Below, in pieces: positions 8,763-15,236 of a stretch of 15,719 bases of DNA. This DNA comes from Acetobacteraceae bacterium. Lineage in GTDB: Bacteria > Pseudomonadota > Alphaproteobacteria > Acetobacterales > Acetobacteraceae. The stretch lies in NCBI GenBank assembly GCA_947478535.1, contig CANJXD010000078.1:1-15719 (forward strand), in the 5' to 3' direction. The position numbers and the translations under genes were made by a program. The notes under the pieces are model-generated. The model searched no databases, was not told the DNA's origin, and was given only the letters and a program-made list of their open reading frames with translations. Positions within the stretch are counted from its first letter, which is position 1; each line of letters opens with the position of its first letter.

Positions 8763-8786
8763 GCTGCGCCCCGCTGCTCCCGACTT

Positions 8787-8817
8787 GTGCCGCCCGCCTT
8801 CGTCGGCGGGGCGGCAC
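8787..8817. other. GC-rich hairpin upstream of the WD40 gene
   Basis: GTGCCGCCCGCC (8787-8798) pairs with GGCGGGGCGGCAC (8805-8817), leaving one bulged G and a 6-base loop TTCGTC. On the minus strand it lies after the secreted-protein gene and about 25 bases before the WD40 start codon. It could terminate the former or shape the 5' leader of the latter. No T-run follows. Confidence 0.5.
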
Positions 8818-8837
8818 TTGTCAACCGGGCGGGGTCC

Positions 8838-8933
8838 CCGCGCGCGGCCGCGCGCGGTGCAACCTGCCGGCGCCGCCGCGCGCGGTGCGACCTGCCAGCG
8901 CCGCCGTGCGCGGTGCGACCTGCCGGCGCGTCA
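8838..8933. repeat. Palindrome plus three 28-bp tandem repeats
   Basis: The decamer CCGCGCGCGG occurs twice back to back (8838-8857), making a 20-bp perfect palindrome of alternating CG. It runs into three tandem 28-bp units at 8850-8877, 8878-8905 and 8906-8933, which share the core GCGCGGTGCRACCTGCC. Units 1 and 2 differ at two positions. Unit 3 diverges in its last bases, where it meets the stop codon of the secreted-protein gene. There are no spacers, so this is not a CRISPR array, and 28 bp is not a multiple of three. It looks like a slippage-prone tandem repeat. Confidence 0.85.
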
Positions 8934-9218
8934 GCGTGTCGTCGTGCGGGTGCTGGTCTGCCCGCGCGACCCGGTGACGGTGGCAGTGGCGGCGCCCGTG
9001 GTCGGATCGCGCGTCACGTTGCGGGAGGCGCTGTGGCCGCCGGGACCGGTCACGGTCTGGTTCACATTGCCAGCGTCCCGCGTCGTCGTGCCGGTCGCGG
9101 TGCGGCCGGCAGGGCCGGTCATGGTGGTGGACTGCGCCTCAGCGGAGCCGGGGGCGAAGGCGACGGCCATCGGGGCTGCCAGTATGCCGGTGAGGGCAAG
9201 GCGGTGGAGCTTGCTCAT
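8931..9218 (-). CDS. Small secreted Thr/Gly-rich repeat protein
   Basis: A 95-residue protein with a clear signal peptide: MSKLHRLALTGILAAPMAVA, with likely cleavage after AEA, near residue 28. The mature part is about 67 residues of three imperfect repeats beginning TGPAGRTATGTTTRD, TGPGGHSASRNVTRD and TGSRGQTSTRTTTR, with a period of about 23-25. It has no Cys and is rich in Thr, Gly and Arg, so it is probably disordered or beta-forming in the periplasm or outside the cell. I know of no named family. The start has a perfect GGAGGA (complement of 9226-9231) 7 bases upstream. It diverges from the MarR gene. Its 3' end abuts a 28-bp tandem repeat, which may reflect local slippage. Confidence 0.82.
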   Translation of the reverse strand: MSKLHRLALTGILAAPMAVAFAPGSAEAQSTTMTGPAGRTATGTTTRDAGNVNQTVTGPGGHSASRNVTRDPTTGAATATVTGSRGQTSTRTTTR

Positions 9219-9282
9219 GGGCGTGTCCTCCACGATCGGCGGGCGGGGGCCGGGATGGCCCGTGAAACGCTCCGTCGTTCGT

Positions 9283-9293
9283 GGTAGCTTACC
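9283..9293. promoter_or_regulatory. Possible MarR operator half-site pair
   Basis: GGTA-GCT-TACC is an 11-base inverted repeat in the AT-richer part of the divergent region between the secreted-protein gene and the MarR gene. MarR proteins usually bind 16-20 bp palindromes, so this one is short. It is offered only because of its position. Confidence 0.25.
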
Positions 9294-9341
9294 TAACATT
9301 TGATGCGCGGAGCCGCCTGTTTCGCGCCCAGATTGGCCCGC

Positions 9342-9776
9342 ATGAGCCCACCCGACCGTATCGCCCATTCGATCCTGGAAGCCGCACCCCTGGTGGTGCG
9401 CCTGATGCTGACCGAGGCCCGCAGGCAGGACCCCGGCCAGCGGCTGACGCCGCCGCAATTCCGCATCCTGGCGCTGTTGCGGGACCGGCCCGGGCTTAGC
9501 CTGACGGACCTTGCGGGGCTGCTCGGCGTCCGCAAGCCAACAGCTTCGGTCATGGTGCTGCGGCTGGTCACGCAGGGGCTGGTCAAGGTGGAGGCCGCCG
9601 GTGGGCGCCGCCGCGCCCTGTCCCCGAGCGCGGAGGGCGCGGCGCTGATCGCCCGCACCCAGGCAGGGATCGAGGCGAAGCTCGCCGCCCGCATCGCCCT
9701 GCTCGACGCTGGCGCGCAGGCAAGGCTGGAAGACGGCCTGGCGGAACTGCGCGCGTTGCTATCCGCCGAGGGTTGA
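9342..9776 (+). CDS. MarR-family transcriptional regulator
   Basis: A 144-residue winged helix-turn-helix regulator that would bind DNA as a dimer. The core reads LTPPQFRILALLRDRPGLS, then the recognition region LTDLAGLLGVRKPTASVMV, then LRLVTQGLVKVE and the wing GRRRALSPSAEG. Flanking helices form the dimer domain. Starts are ambiguous: ATG at 9342 gives a typical MarR N-terminus (MSPPDRIAHSIL), while TTG at 9300 and ATG at 9303 add 13-14 residues of unlikely composition. None has a good Shine-Dalgarno sequence. It is divergent from the small secreted protein gene, and MarR genes often control such neighbours. The ligand is unknown; no conserved redox cysteine pair is visible. Confidence 0.9.
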   Translation: MSPPDRIAHSILEAAPLVVRLMLTEARRQDPGQRLTPPQFRILALLRDRPGLSLTDLAGLLGVRKPTASVMVLRLVTQGLVKVEAAGGRRRALSPSAEGAALIARTQAGIEAKLAARIALLDAGAQARLEDGLAELRALLSAEG

Positions 9777-9786
9777 GGCCTCGGCG
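9764..9786. terminator. Bidirectional hairpin between the MarR and CobW genes
   Basis: CGCCGAGG (9764-9771) and CCTCGGCG (9779-9786) form a perfect 8-bp stem with a 7-base loop that includes the MarR stop codon. It sits exactly between two convergent genes. There is no T-run on either side. Confidence 0.6.
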
Positions 9787-9796
9787 TTGATCGCGC

Positions 9797-10786
9797 TCAG
9801 CCCGGTACCTGGCAGCTCTCGAAGCCGCGCCGCAGTTGAGGGCGGTTCAGGTCGCGACCGATAAAGACGATCTTGGACTTGCGCGGGTCGCCTTCCTTGA
9901 TCGCACCGATGTAGTCGCCGTCGGCGATCATGTGCACGGCCTGGAAGGCGAAGCGCCGGTCGTCCCCGGCGTAGTACAGAATGCCCTTGGTCCGCAGCAG
10001 GTCCTGGCCCTTGGACTGCAGCAGGTCGCTGATCCAGGCGTTGAATCTCTCCGCATCGATCGGGCGCGACACCTCGAAGGACAGGCTGTTCACGGCGCTG
10101 TCGTGCTCGTGGTCATCCTCGCCCGAGAGGAAGTCGGGCGTGTGTTCCAGGATCCGCGCCAGGTTGAAGGCATCCCGCCCGATCACGCTGCTGATCGGCA
10201 CATCGGATTTGGTGCAGCGGCGGATCTCGGCATAGGGGTTGATGCCGCGGATCAGGCGCTCGACCTCCGCCGCCTCGCCTTCCGTCACGAGGTCCATCTT
10301 GTTGAGGACGATGATGTCGGCGAAGGCGATCTGTTCCTGCGCCTCGCTGCTGTCCTTCAGCCGGGCCGGCAGGTGCTTGGCGTCCACCACGGTGACGATG
10401 GCGTCGAGCTTCGTCGCCCGCTTCACATCCTCATCGGCGAAGAAGGTCTGCGCGACGGGGGCGGGGTCCGCGAGGCCCGTGGTCTCCACGATGATGCCGT
10501 CGAAGCGGCCCTTTCGCCTCATCAGCCCGCCGATGATGCGGATCAGATCGCCGCGCACGGTGCAGCAGATGCAGCCGTTGTTCATCTCGAACACTTCCTC
10601 GTCGGCATCGACGACAAGGTCATTGTCCACGCCGAGTTCACCGAATTCATTGATCACCACGGCGAATTTCAGCCCGTGGTTCTCACTGAGGATGCGGTTC
10701 AGCAGGGTGGTCTTGCCGGCGCCCAGATAGCCGGTCAGGACGGTGACGGGGATCTGGCCGCTATCGGCCTTGGATGGATCGGACAT
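9797..10786 (-). CDS. CobW/COG0523-family GTPase, putative metallochaperone
   Basis: A 329-residue G3E GTPase of the COG0523 group, whose members deliver metals (zinc, cobalt, iron) to target enzymes. The Walker A motif is GYLGAGKTT (19-27). The metal-binding CxCC motif is C72-I-C74-C75 in NNGCICC. The switch region reads ETTGLADP (101-108) and the guanine-specificity motif is NKMD (162-165). A short acidic/His stretch EDDHEHD (223-229) may bind metal, and a CobW C-terminal domain follows (about 233-315). Its start has GAGAG about 9 bases upstream and a possible promoter -10 element at 10822-10827. No cobalamin genes are nearby, so a general metal chaperone is likelier than a role in B12 synthesis. 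Which metal and client are involved cannot be read here. Confidence 0.94.
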   Translation of the reverse strand: MSDPSKADSGQIPVTVLTGYLGAGKTTLLNRILSENHGLKFAVVINEFGELGVDNDLVVDADEEVFEMNNGCICCTVRGDLIRIIGGLMRRKGRFDGIIVETTGLADPAPVAQTFFADEDVKRATKLDAIVTVVDAKHLPARLKDSSEAQEQIAFADIIVLNKMDLVTEGEAAEVERLIRGINPYAEIRRCTKSDVPISSVIGRDAFNLARILEHTPDFLSGEDDHEHDSAVNSLSFEVSRPIDAERFNAWISDLLQSKGQDLLRTKGILYYAGDDRRFAFQAVHMIADGDYIGAIKEGDPRKSKIVFIGRDLNRPQLRRGFESCQVPG

Positions 10787-10821
10787 GGCCTGGCCCTCTC
10801 GGCTGGCGGGTGGTGCAGGGC

Positions 10822-10827
10822 CTTATA
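10822..10827 (-). promoter_or_regulatory. Candidate -10 element for the CobW-family gene
   Basis: On the minus strand TATAAG stands out in a GC-rich background, about 36 bases before the CobW start codon. No good -35 hexamer is visible 16-18 bases upstream. A small 5-bp hairpin (GCGGG/CCCGC, 10839-10855) covers the stop codon of the preceding kinase gene and may weakly terminate it. Confidence 0.4.
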
Positions 10828-10846
10828 TGGGGATGCGCGCGGGAAG

Positions 10847-12094
10847 CTACCCCGCCGCCCTGGCCGCGATCGCCTTCTGCAACGCGGAGGACAGGTCGGG
10901 GAGGGAGACCGGCTTCAGCAGGAAGCCATCCATCCCCGCTGCCTGGGCGGCGGTGCGGGTCTGGGTGCCGCCTTCCGCCGTCACGGCGATGATCGGCAGG
11001 CGGCCGGCGGGGCCGGGCAGGGCGCGCAGGCGGCGCGTCGCCTCCAGCCCATCCACCACCGGCATGTGCAGGTCCATCAGCACCGCGACATAGGGGCGGG
11101 ATTGCGCCATCGCCACCGCCGTCGCGGCATCCGCCGCTTCCTCATGCGTGTGGCCAACCTTCTCGAGCTGCGCGCCGAGCAAGCGGCGGTTCACCGGGAC
11201 GTCATCCACCACCAGCACCGGTGCCGTCGCCCGGCGCGGCGCCATCCTGGCGGGTGTGGGCGGGGCCGCAGCGCCGTCCATGTCCTCCGCCGCCGCCCGG
11301 GGCAGCGGCAGGGTCACGGTGAAGACGCTGCCGCGCCCCGGCGCGCTCTGCACCGCGATCGCGCCGCCCATGCGCGCGGCAATATCGCGGCAGATGGAAA
11401 GCCCCAGACCGGTGCCGCCTTCACTTTCCTGGTAGCGGTCGAACAGCGTTGCCAGCCTTGCCGGTGGTATGCCCTGCCCGGTATCGGAGACCGAGAGTTC
11501 CAGCGCCCCCGCCGCGGATTCGCGCGCCTCGATCCGCACCTGCCCGCCTTCGGTGAAGCGGATGGCATTGGCGGCCAGGTTGGTCAGGATCTGGCGCAGC
11601 CGGGCGGCATCGCCGCGCCAGGTGGGGTGGGTGCCGGTCGCGATCGCAACGGCGAGCTGGTTGCCGCGGGCCACCGCGCGGGCGCGCAACAGCACCACAA
11701 CCTGTTCCATCGTCTCATCGATGCGGAAGGGCAACTCGGCCAGCGGTGCCGGTTCTTCCCCCGGCACCTCGATCAGGTCGCGCAGCAGCAGCATCAGGTC
11801 GGAGGCGGATTGCCGGGCCGCCGTCACATCGGCGCGCGCGGGGCGGGCCAGCCCCTGCCCGCCCAGCACCTGGTCCAACAGGCCGATCACCCCGGCCAGT
11901 GGCGTACGGACCTCATGCGCGGCGGTGGCCAGGGTTTCCGTCCGCAGCCGCCGGGCCAGGAGGTCGGCCGCCTGCCGCGCGGCCTCGGCGCGGGTGGCGG
12001 CCTCGGCGGCGATGCGCGAGGCCTCATGCCGCCACAGCACAGCCCCCACCAGCGCGGTGGCAGCCATCAGCAGCAGCAGGACCAACACCGGCAC
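10847..12094 (-). CDS. Hybrid sensor histidine kinase with receiver domain
   Basis: Numbered from the GTG at 12094, 415 residues. A membrane helix (about 2-21) and a short coiled stretch lead to the dimerisation/phosphoacceptor domain with H60 in AAHEVRTPL. The ATPase domain follows, with N176 in TNLAANAIRF, D204-T-G-Q-G and GGTGLGLSICRD. A receiver domain (about 292-412) has the acid pair D297/D298, phosphoacceptor D341 in LMDLHMP, and K394 in LLKP. There is no PAS or other input domain and no Hpt domain, so phosphorelay partners must lie elsewhere. The start is doubtful. The frame stays open upstream and encodes a second hydrophobic helix (LLLVVLALAAAAAAAALAF) but offers no ATG, GTG or TTG until it runs well into the transaminase gene. 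A CTG at 12247, overlapping the transaminase stop as CTGA, would give 466 residues with a two-helix anchor. Confidence 0.9.
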   Translation of the reverse strand: MPVLVLLLLMAATALVGAVLWRHEASRIAAEAATRAEAARQAADLLARRLRTETLATAAHEVRTPLAGVIGLLDQVLGGQGLARPARADVTAARQSASDLMLLLRDLIEVPGEEPAPLAELPFRIDETMEQVVVLLRARAVARGNQLAVAIATGTHPTWRGDAARLRQILTNLAANAIRFTEGGQVRIEARESAAGALELSVSDTGQGIPPARLATLFDRYQESEGGTGLGLSICRDIAARMGGAIAVQSAPGRGSVFTVTLPLPRAAAEDMDGAAAPPTPARMAPRRATAPVLVVDDVPVNRRLLGAQLEKVGHTHEEAADAATAVAMAQSRPYVAVLMDLHMPVVDGLEATRRLRALPGPAGRLPIIAVTAEGGTQTRTAAQAAGMDGFLLKPVSLPDLSSALQKAIAARAAG

Positions 12095-12243
12095 GGTTGT
12101 CTGTTCCGGCGGGGCGAAAGCCAGCGCCGCCGCCGCCGCCGCCGCGGCAAGAGCCAGGACGACCAGCAGCAGCGGCGCGGCGCGGCGGGCCCCGCCAGTC
12201 AGGAATCGGCCGGCAGCGGAAGGCCCGATTGTGGACAGCCCGG

Positions 12244-13572
12244 TCAGGCGGCCACGGCCCGGATGGCGTCCGACAGCGTGCCGAACATCCGATCCACATG
12301 CGGCTTCTCGACGATCAGCGGCGGGGAGAGTGCGACGATATCGCCTGTCACGCGGGTGAGCAGGCCGGCATCGAAGCAATGGCGGAACACATCCATCGCG
12401 CGCTGCGTCGGCTTGCCCGCCCGCGGCGCCAGCTCGATCCCCGCGACCAGGCCGATGTTGCGGACATCGACCACGCCGGGCACATCCCGCATCGCATGGG
12501 CCGCCGCCTCGAAATACGGCTCCATCGCCAGGGCACGGCCCGGCAGATCCTCCGACCGATGCAGCTCCAGCGTCGCGATGGCGGCGGCGGAGGCCAGCGG
12601 ATGGCCGGAATAGGTGTAGCCGTGGAACAGCTCGATCCCGGCGGGGGAGCCGTTGACGATGGTGTCGTAGACCGTGTCGTTGGTGGCGACGGCGCCCATC
12701 GGCACGGCGGCGTTGGTCAGGCCCTTCGCCATGGTCATGATGTCCGGCGTCACGCCCAGCCGCTCGGCGCCGAAATTCTTGCCGAGGCGCCCGAAGCCGG
12801 TGATGACCTCGTCGAAGATGAGCAGGATGCCGTGCTTCGTGCAGATGTCGCGCAGTCGCTGCAGATAGCCCTTCGGCGGCACCAGGACGCCGGTGGACCC
12901 GGCAACGGGCTCGACCATCACGGCCGCGATGGTGTCGCCATGCAGCGCCACCAGGTTTTCCAGCACATCGGCGAGGTTGGCGCCGTTCTCCGGCTGGCCC
13001 TTGGCGAACAGGTTGCCCGGCACGCCATGGGTATGCGGCAGATGGTCCACATAGGGAAGCTGCGCGCCGAACTGCTTGCGGTTGCCGCCGATGCCGCCGA
13101 CCGACATGCCGCCGAAGCCGACACCGTGATAGCCGCGTTCGCGCCCGACCAGGCGCACGCGCTGCGATTCGCCGCGCGCCTTGTGATAGGCGAGCGCGAT
13201 CTTCAGCGCGGTATCCGCGGCCTCGCTGCCGGAATTGACGAAGAAGACGCGGTCCATGCCGTCCGGCGTCATCTCCGCGACCCGGGCCGCCGCCTCGAAG
13301 GCGATGGGGTGGCCGAGCTGGAAGGTCGGCGCGAAATCCATCAGCGCGGCCTGCTTCTGGATCGCCGCGACGATCTCCCGCCGCCCATGGCCGGCATTGC
13401 AGCACCAGAGACCGGCGGTGCCGTCCAGGATCTCCCGCCCCTCGGGCGTGAAGTAGGACATGCCCTCGGCGCGCGCGAGCATGCGCGGCTTGTCCTTGAA
13501 GTACCGGTTGTCCGTGTAGGGCATCCAGAAGGCGTCGAGGTTGTTCGGGCGCGGGACGCTGATCTCGTTCAT
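12244..13572 (-). CDS. Omega-amino acid:pyruvate transaminase (class III aminotransferase)
   Basis: A 442-residue PLP enzyme, close in length to the Pseudomonas omega-amino acid:pyruvate aminotransferase (about 449) and sharing its distinctive stretches: DAFWMPYTDNR, GLWCCNAGH, VGRERGYHGVGFGG, DHLPHTHG and FHGYTYSGHPLA. The PLP lysine is K283 in TMAKGLTNAAVPMG. The cofactor Asp is D254 in LIFDEVITGFGR, and NSGSEA (113-118) binds phosphate. The family moves the amino group of beta-alanine, other omega-amino acids or amines to pyruvate, giving alanine and a semialdehyde. The start has AAGGAC about 8 bases upstream. The histidine kinase follows directly, probably in the same transcript. The exact amine substrate is uncertain; taurine or GABA are alternatives. 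Confidence 0.93.
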   Translation of the reverse strand: MNEISVPRPNNLDAFWMPYTDNRYFKDKPRMLARAEGMSYFTPEGREILDGTAGLWCCNAGHGRREIVAAIQKQAALMDFAPTFQLGHPIAFEAAARVAEMTPDGMDRVFFVNSGSEAADTALKIALAYHKARGESQRVRLVGRERGYHGVGFGGMSVGGIGGNRKQFGAQLPYVDHLPHTHGVPGNLFAKGQPENGANLADVLENLVALHGDTIAAVMVEPVAGSTGVLVPPKGYLQRLRDICTKHGILLIFDEVITGFGRLGKNFGAERLGVTPDIMTMAKGLTNAAVPMGAVATNDTVYDTIVNGSPAGIELFHGYTYSGHPLASAAAIATLELHRSEDLPGRALAMEPYFEAAAHAMRDVPGVVDVRNIGLVAGIELAPRAGKPTQRAMDVFRHCFDAGLLTRVTGDIVALSPPLIVEKPHVDRMFGTLSDAIRAVAA

Positions 13573-13671
13573 GGCGGCTGTCCTTACTCTGCCCCAAGCA
13601 AAGCAAGCCCCGGGCCGCGCGGCAAGCCGCCACAGGTTTCACCAGCCATTCCCGCGCCGCACTCGCCCCTG

Positions 13672-13697
13672 GTTTACGCCGGGCGGGTCGTTTACGC
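13672..13697. repeat. Two direct repeats GTTTACGC in a divergent promoter region
   Basis: GTTTACGC occurs at 13672-13679 and 13690-13697, each followed by a CGGG or GGG run, 18 bases apart. They lie 30-55 bases before tsaB and about 100 bases before the transaminase start. Nothing ties them to a known regulator. They could be regulator half-sites or a small duplication. Confidence 0.45.
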
Positions 13698-13726
13698 GGG
13701 TCAGGTCGGCCGGTAGAGGGTGGGCC

Positions 13727-14389
13727 ATGCGTCTTCTCGTCCTCGATGGCTCCCTCGCCCGGTCCTCCGCCGCCCTGCTGGTGGATGGCGCGGTCGTGGC
13801 CGAGGCCGCCATCGCCGGCGCCCGCGGCCAGCCCACCGCCCTGCCCCCCCTCGCCGAGGCGATGCTGCGCCAGGGTGGGGCGCCGGATGCCGTGGCGGTG
13901 GTGGTAGGCCCCGGCGGCTTCACGGGGCTGCGCGCCGCGATCGCGCTGGCGGAAGGCATCGCGCTCGGCGCCGGGATTCCGCTGATCGGTCTCACGACGG
14001 GGGAAGCCCTGGCCGCCGCCCTGCCCGATGCGCAGCGCGCAGGCCGCGCCGTCTGGGCCGCGATCGACACGAAGCGCGGCCGCTTCCTGCTCGAAATCGT
14101 GGCGGAGGGGCAGCACCACGCCACGGCGCCCCCCCTGCCGATGACGGAGGCGACCCTGCCGCGCCCCGCCGGGCCGGTGGTCGTGGTGGGCGATGCCGCG
14201 CCCATCCTCGCCGCCCGCCTGCTGGCGCGGGGTGCCGATGCGGTGCTGAGCGCCAGCCGCCTGCCGCTGGCCGCCGCCGCCGGCCGCGTCGCCCTGCTGC
14301 GCCTGGCCGGGCGCATCCCCCCGCGTGACGCGATGCCGCTTTACGTCGAGCCGCCGGCGGTGCGGATGCCGAAGGTATCCCCGGTGTGA
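13727..14389 (+). CDS. tsaB: tRNA threonylcarbamoyladenosine biosynthesis protein TsaB
   Basis: A 220-residue TsaB (YeaZ) protein. TsaB partners TsaD and TsaE in transferring the threonylcarbamoyl group to adenosine 37 of ANN-decoding tRNAs, in the cytoplasm. The family fingerprint is VGPGGFTGLRAAIALAEGIA (60-79), with the N-terminal LLVLDGS strand and a second motif PLIGLTTGEAL. It is an ASKHA-fold protein without its own catalytic site. The ATG at 13727 follows GAGGG (13716-13720) with 6-base spacing, although the frame is open upstream. It overlaps rimI by four bases (GTGA), a pairing common in bacteria. tsaD and tsaE are not in the window. Confidence 0.94.
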   Translation: MRLLVLDGSLARSSAALLVDGAVVAEAAIAGARGQPTALPPLAEAMLRQGGAPDAVAVVVGPGGFTGLRAAIALAEGIALGAGIPLIGLTTGEALAAALPDAQRAGRAVWAAIDTKRGRFLLEIVAEGQHHATAPPLPMTEATLPRPAGPVVVVGDAAPILAARLLARGADAVLSASRLPLAAAAGRVALLRLAGRIPPRDAMPLYVEPPAVRMPKVSPV

Positions 14390-14799
14390 TCGCCGCCGAT
14401 GCGGCGGAGGCAGCGCGGCTGCATGCGGCGGCCTTTCCACCGGCGGAAAGCTGGGGCGCCGATGCCATTGCCCTGATGCTCGGCCTGCCCGGCGCCTTCG
14501 GCCTGCTGCAGCCCGGGCTGGGCTTCATCCTGGCCCGCGTCGCGGCGGATGAGGCGGAGGTGCTGACCATCGCGGTGGCGCCGGAAGCCAGGCGCCAGGG
14601 CCTCGGCGGGCGACTGCTGGCGGCGGCGATGGCCGGGGCGGTAGCGCGGGGCGCGGCCTCGATGTTCCTCGAAGTGGCGGACCGCAACGCCCCTGCACGG
14701 GCGCTCTACGAAGCCGCGGGATTCACCGGGGTGGGGCTTCGGAAGCGCTACTATCCCGATGGCGCCGATGCGCTGGTGTTGCGCCGCGAACTTGGCTGA
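14386..14799 (+). CDS. rimI: GNAT acetyltransferase RimI (ribosomal protein S18-alanine N-acetyltransferase)
   Basis: A 137-residue GNAT enzyme. RimI acetylates the N-terminal alanine of ribosomal protein S18 using acetyl-CoA. The acetyl-CoA pyrophosphate loop is V65-APEARRQGLGGR. The catalytic pair is E96 and Y108 in LEVADRNAPARALYEAAGF, with the same 12-residue spacing as E103/Y115 in E. coli RimI, and RKRYYPDGADALVL closes the domain. The start is a GTG within the GTGA overlap with tsaB, so translation is probably coupled. It is slightly shorter than E. coli RimI (148). The assignment rests on the tsaB partnership plus motifs; a different N-terminal acetylation target is possible. Confidence 0.9.
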   Translation: MIAADAAEAARLHAAAFPPAESWGADAIALMLGLPGAFGLLQPGLGFILARVAADEAEVLTIAVAPEARRQGLGGRLLAAAMAGAVARGAASMFLEVADRNAPARALYEAAGFTGVGLRKRYYPDGADALVLRRELG

Positions 14800-14829
14800 A
14801 TCGCTATTTCTTTCCGGTCAGGACTTCAT

Positions 14830-15087
14830 TCAACTTTTTTTCTTGATGAGGACCCGGAGGATGCCATCCGCGGCCTCGGTCTGCCCGATCACGGCATGGC
14901 CCTGCTCGGTCGCGGTGCGTGGCACGTTGCGCCTCGGCTCCTCCCCCTTCAGCGCCACCAGCAGCGTTTGTCCGGCCGCCATGCGGTCCAGCGCGAGGCG
15001 GGTGCGGACGAATGTCATGGGGCAAGTCTCACCGGTGATGTCGAGGAAGTGGTCCGGGGCCTGTTCTTCACATGTGGTATAATTCAT
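14830..15087 (-). CDS. TusA-like sulfur-carrier family protein
   Basis: An 85-residue protein of the TusA/SirA/YedF fold. Family members carry persulfide sulfur on one cysteine for tRNA thiolation, cofactor synthesis or sulfur oxidation. The cysteine is C22 in DITGETCPMTFVRTRLALDRM. The classical CPxP motif reads CPMT here, so the second proline is lost while the Cys-Pro and following helix remain. A strand GQTLLVALKGEEPRRNVPRTA and a C-terminal RVLIKKKS complete the fold. The ATG at 15087 has GGGGA about 9 bases upstream. It converges on rimI with 30 bases between and diverges from mucR. A second cysteine (C6) lies near the N-terminus. The sulfur donor and acceptor cannot be inferred from this window. 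Confidence 0.87.
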   Translation of the reverse strand: MNYTTCEEQAPDHFLDITGETCPMTFVRTRLALDRMAAGQTLLVALKGEEPRRNVPRTATEQGHAVIGQTEAADGILRVLIKKKS

Positions 15088-15119
15088 CGCTGGCGTCCCC
15101 GATTTCCCAAGGAATGTTG

Positions 15120-15149
15120 TTGCAGCAAGTGTTGACTGCCCAATATAAG
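15120..15149 (+). promoter_or_regulatory. Candidate mucR promoter with internal palindrome
   Basis: TATAAG (15144-15149) forms a good -10 element. TTGCAG (15120-15125), 18 bases upstream, is a weak -35. The -35 lies in a small perfect palindrome, TTGCAGCAA (15120-15128), within an AT-richer patch. MucR proteins commonly repress their own promoters at AT-rich sites, so this region may be the autoregulatory site and may also affect the divergent tusA-like gene. Confidence 0.45.
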
Positions 15150-15236
15150 GGCGGAGGCGCGTTGCGGCCCGGGGCATTCTGCCCTGAAGCCCCAGAAATG
15201 GCCGGGCGATTGTTGTCCGACGACGCAGGTGAGAAC

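Noticed and set aside
8850..8933. Tandem repeats considered as a CRISPR array
   Set aside because: The 28-bp units are directly adjacent with no unique spacers, and no cas gene is present.
9797..10786. Assignment of the GTPase as cobalamin-synthesis CobW in the strict sense
   Set aside because: No cobalamin biosynthesis genes are nearby and the motifs are shared by all COG0523 members, so only the family is supported.
12124..12143. A GCC-repeat run within the kinase frame, considered as a phase-variable microsatellite
   Set aside because: It is a trinucleotide run encoding poly-alanine in a probable membrane helix. Changes in length would keep the frame, so it is not an on/off switch.
13541..13726. 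An upstream in-frame extension of tsaB
   Set aside because: It has no resemblance to TsaB, and the ATG at 13727 has a well-spaced GAGGG and gives the standard family N-terminus.
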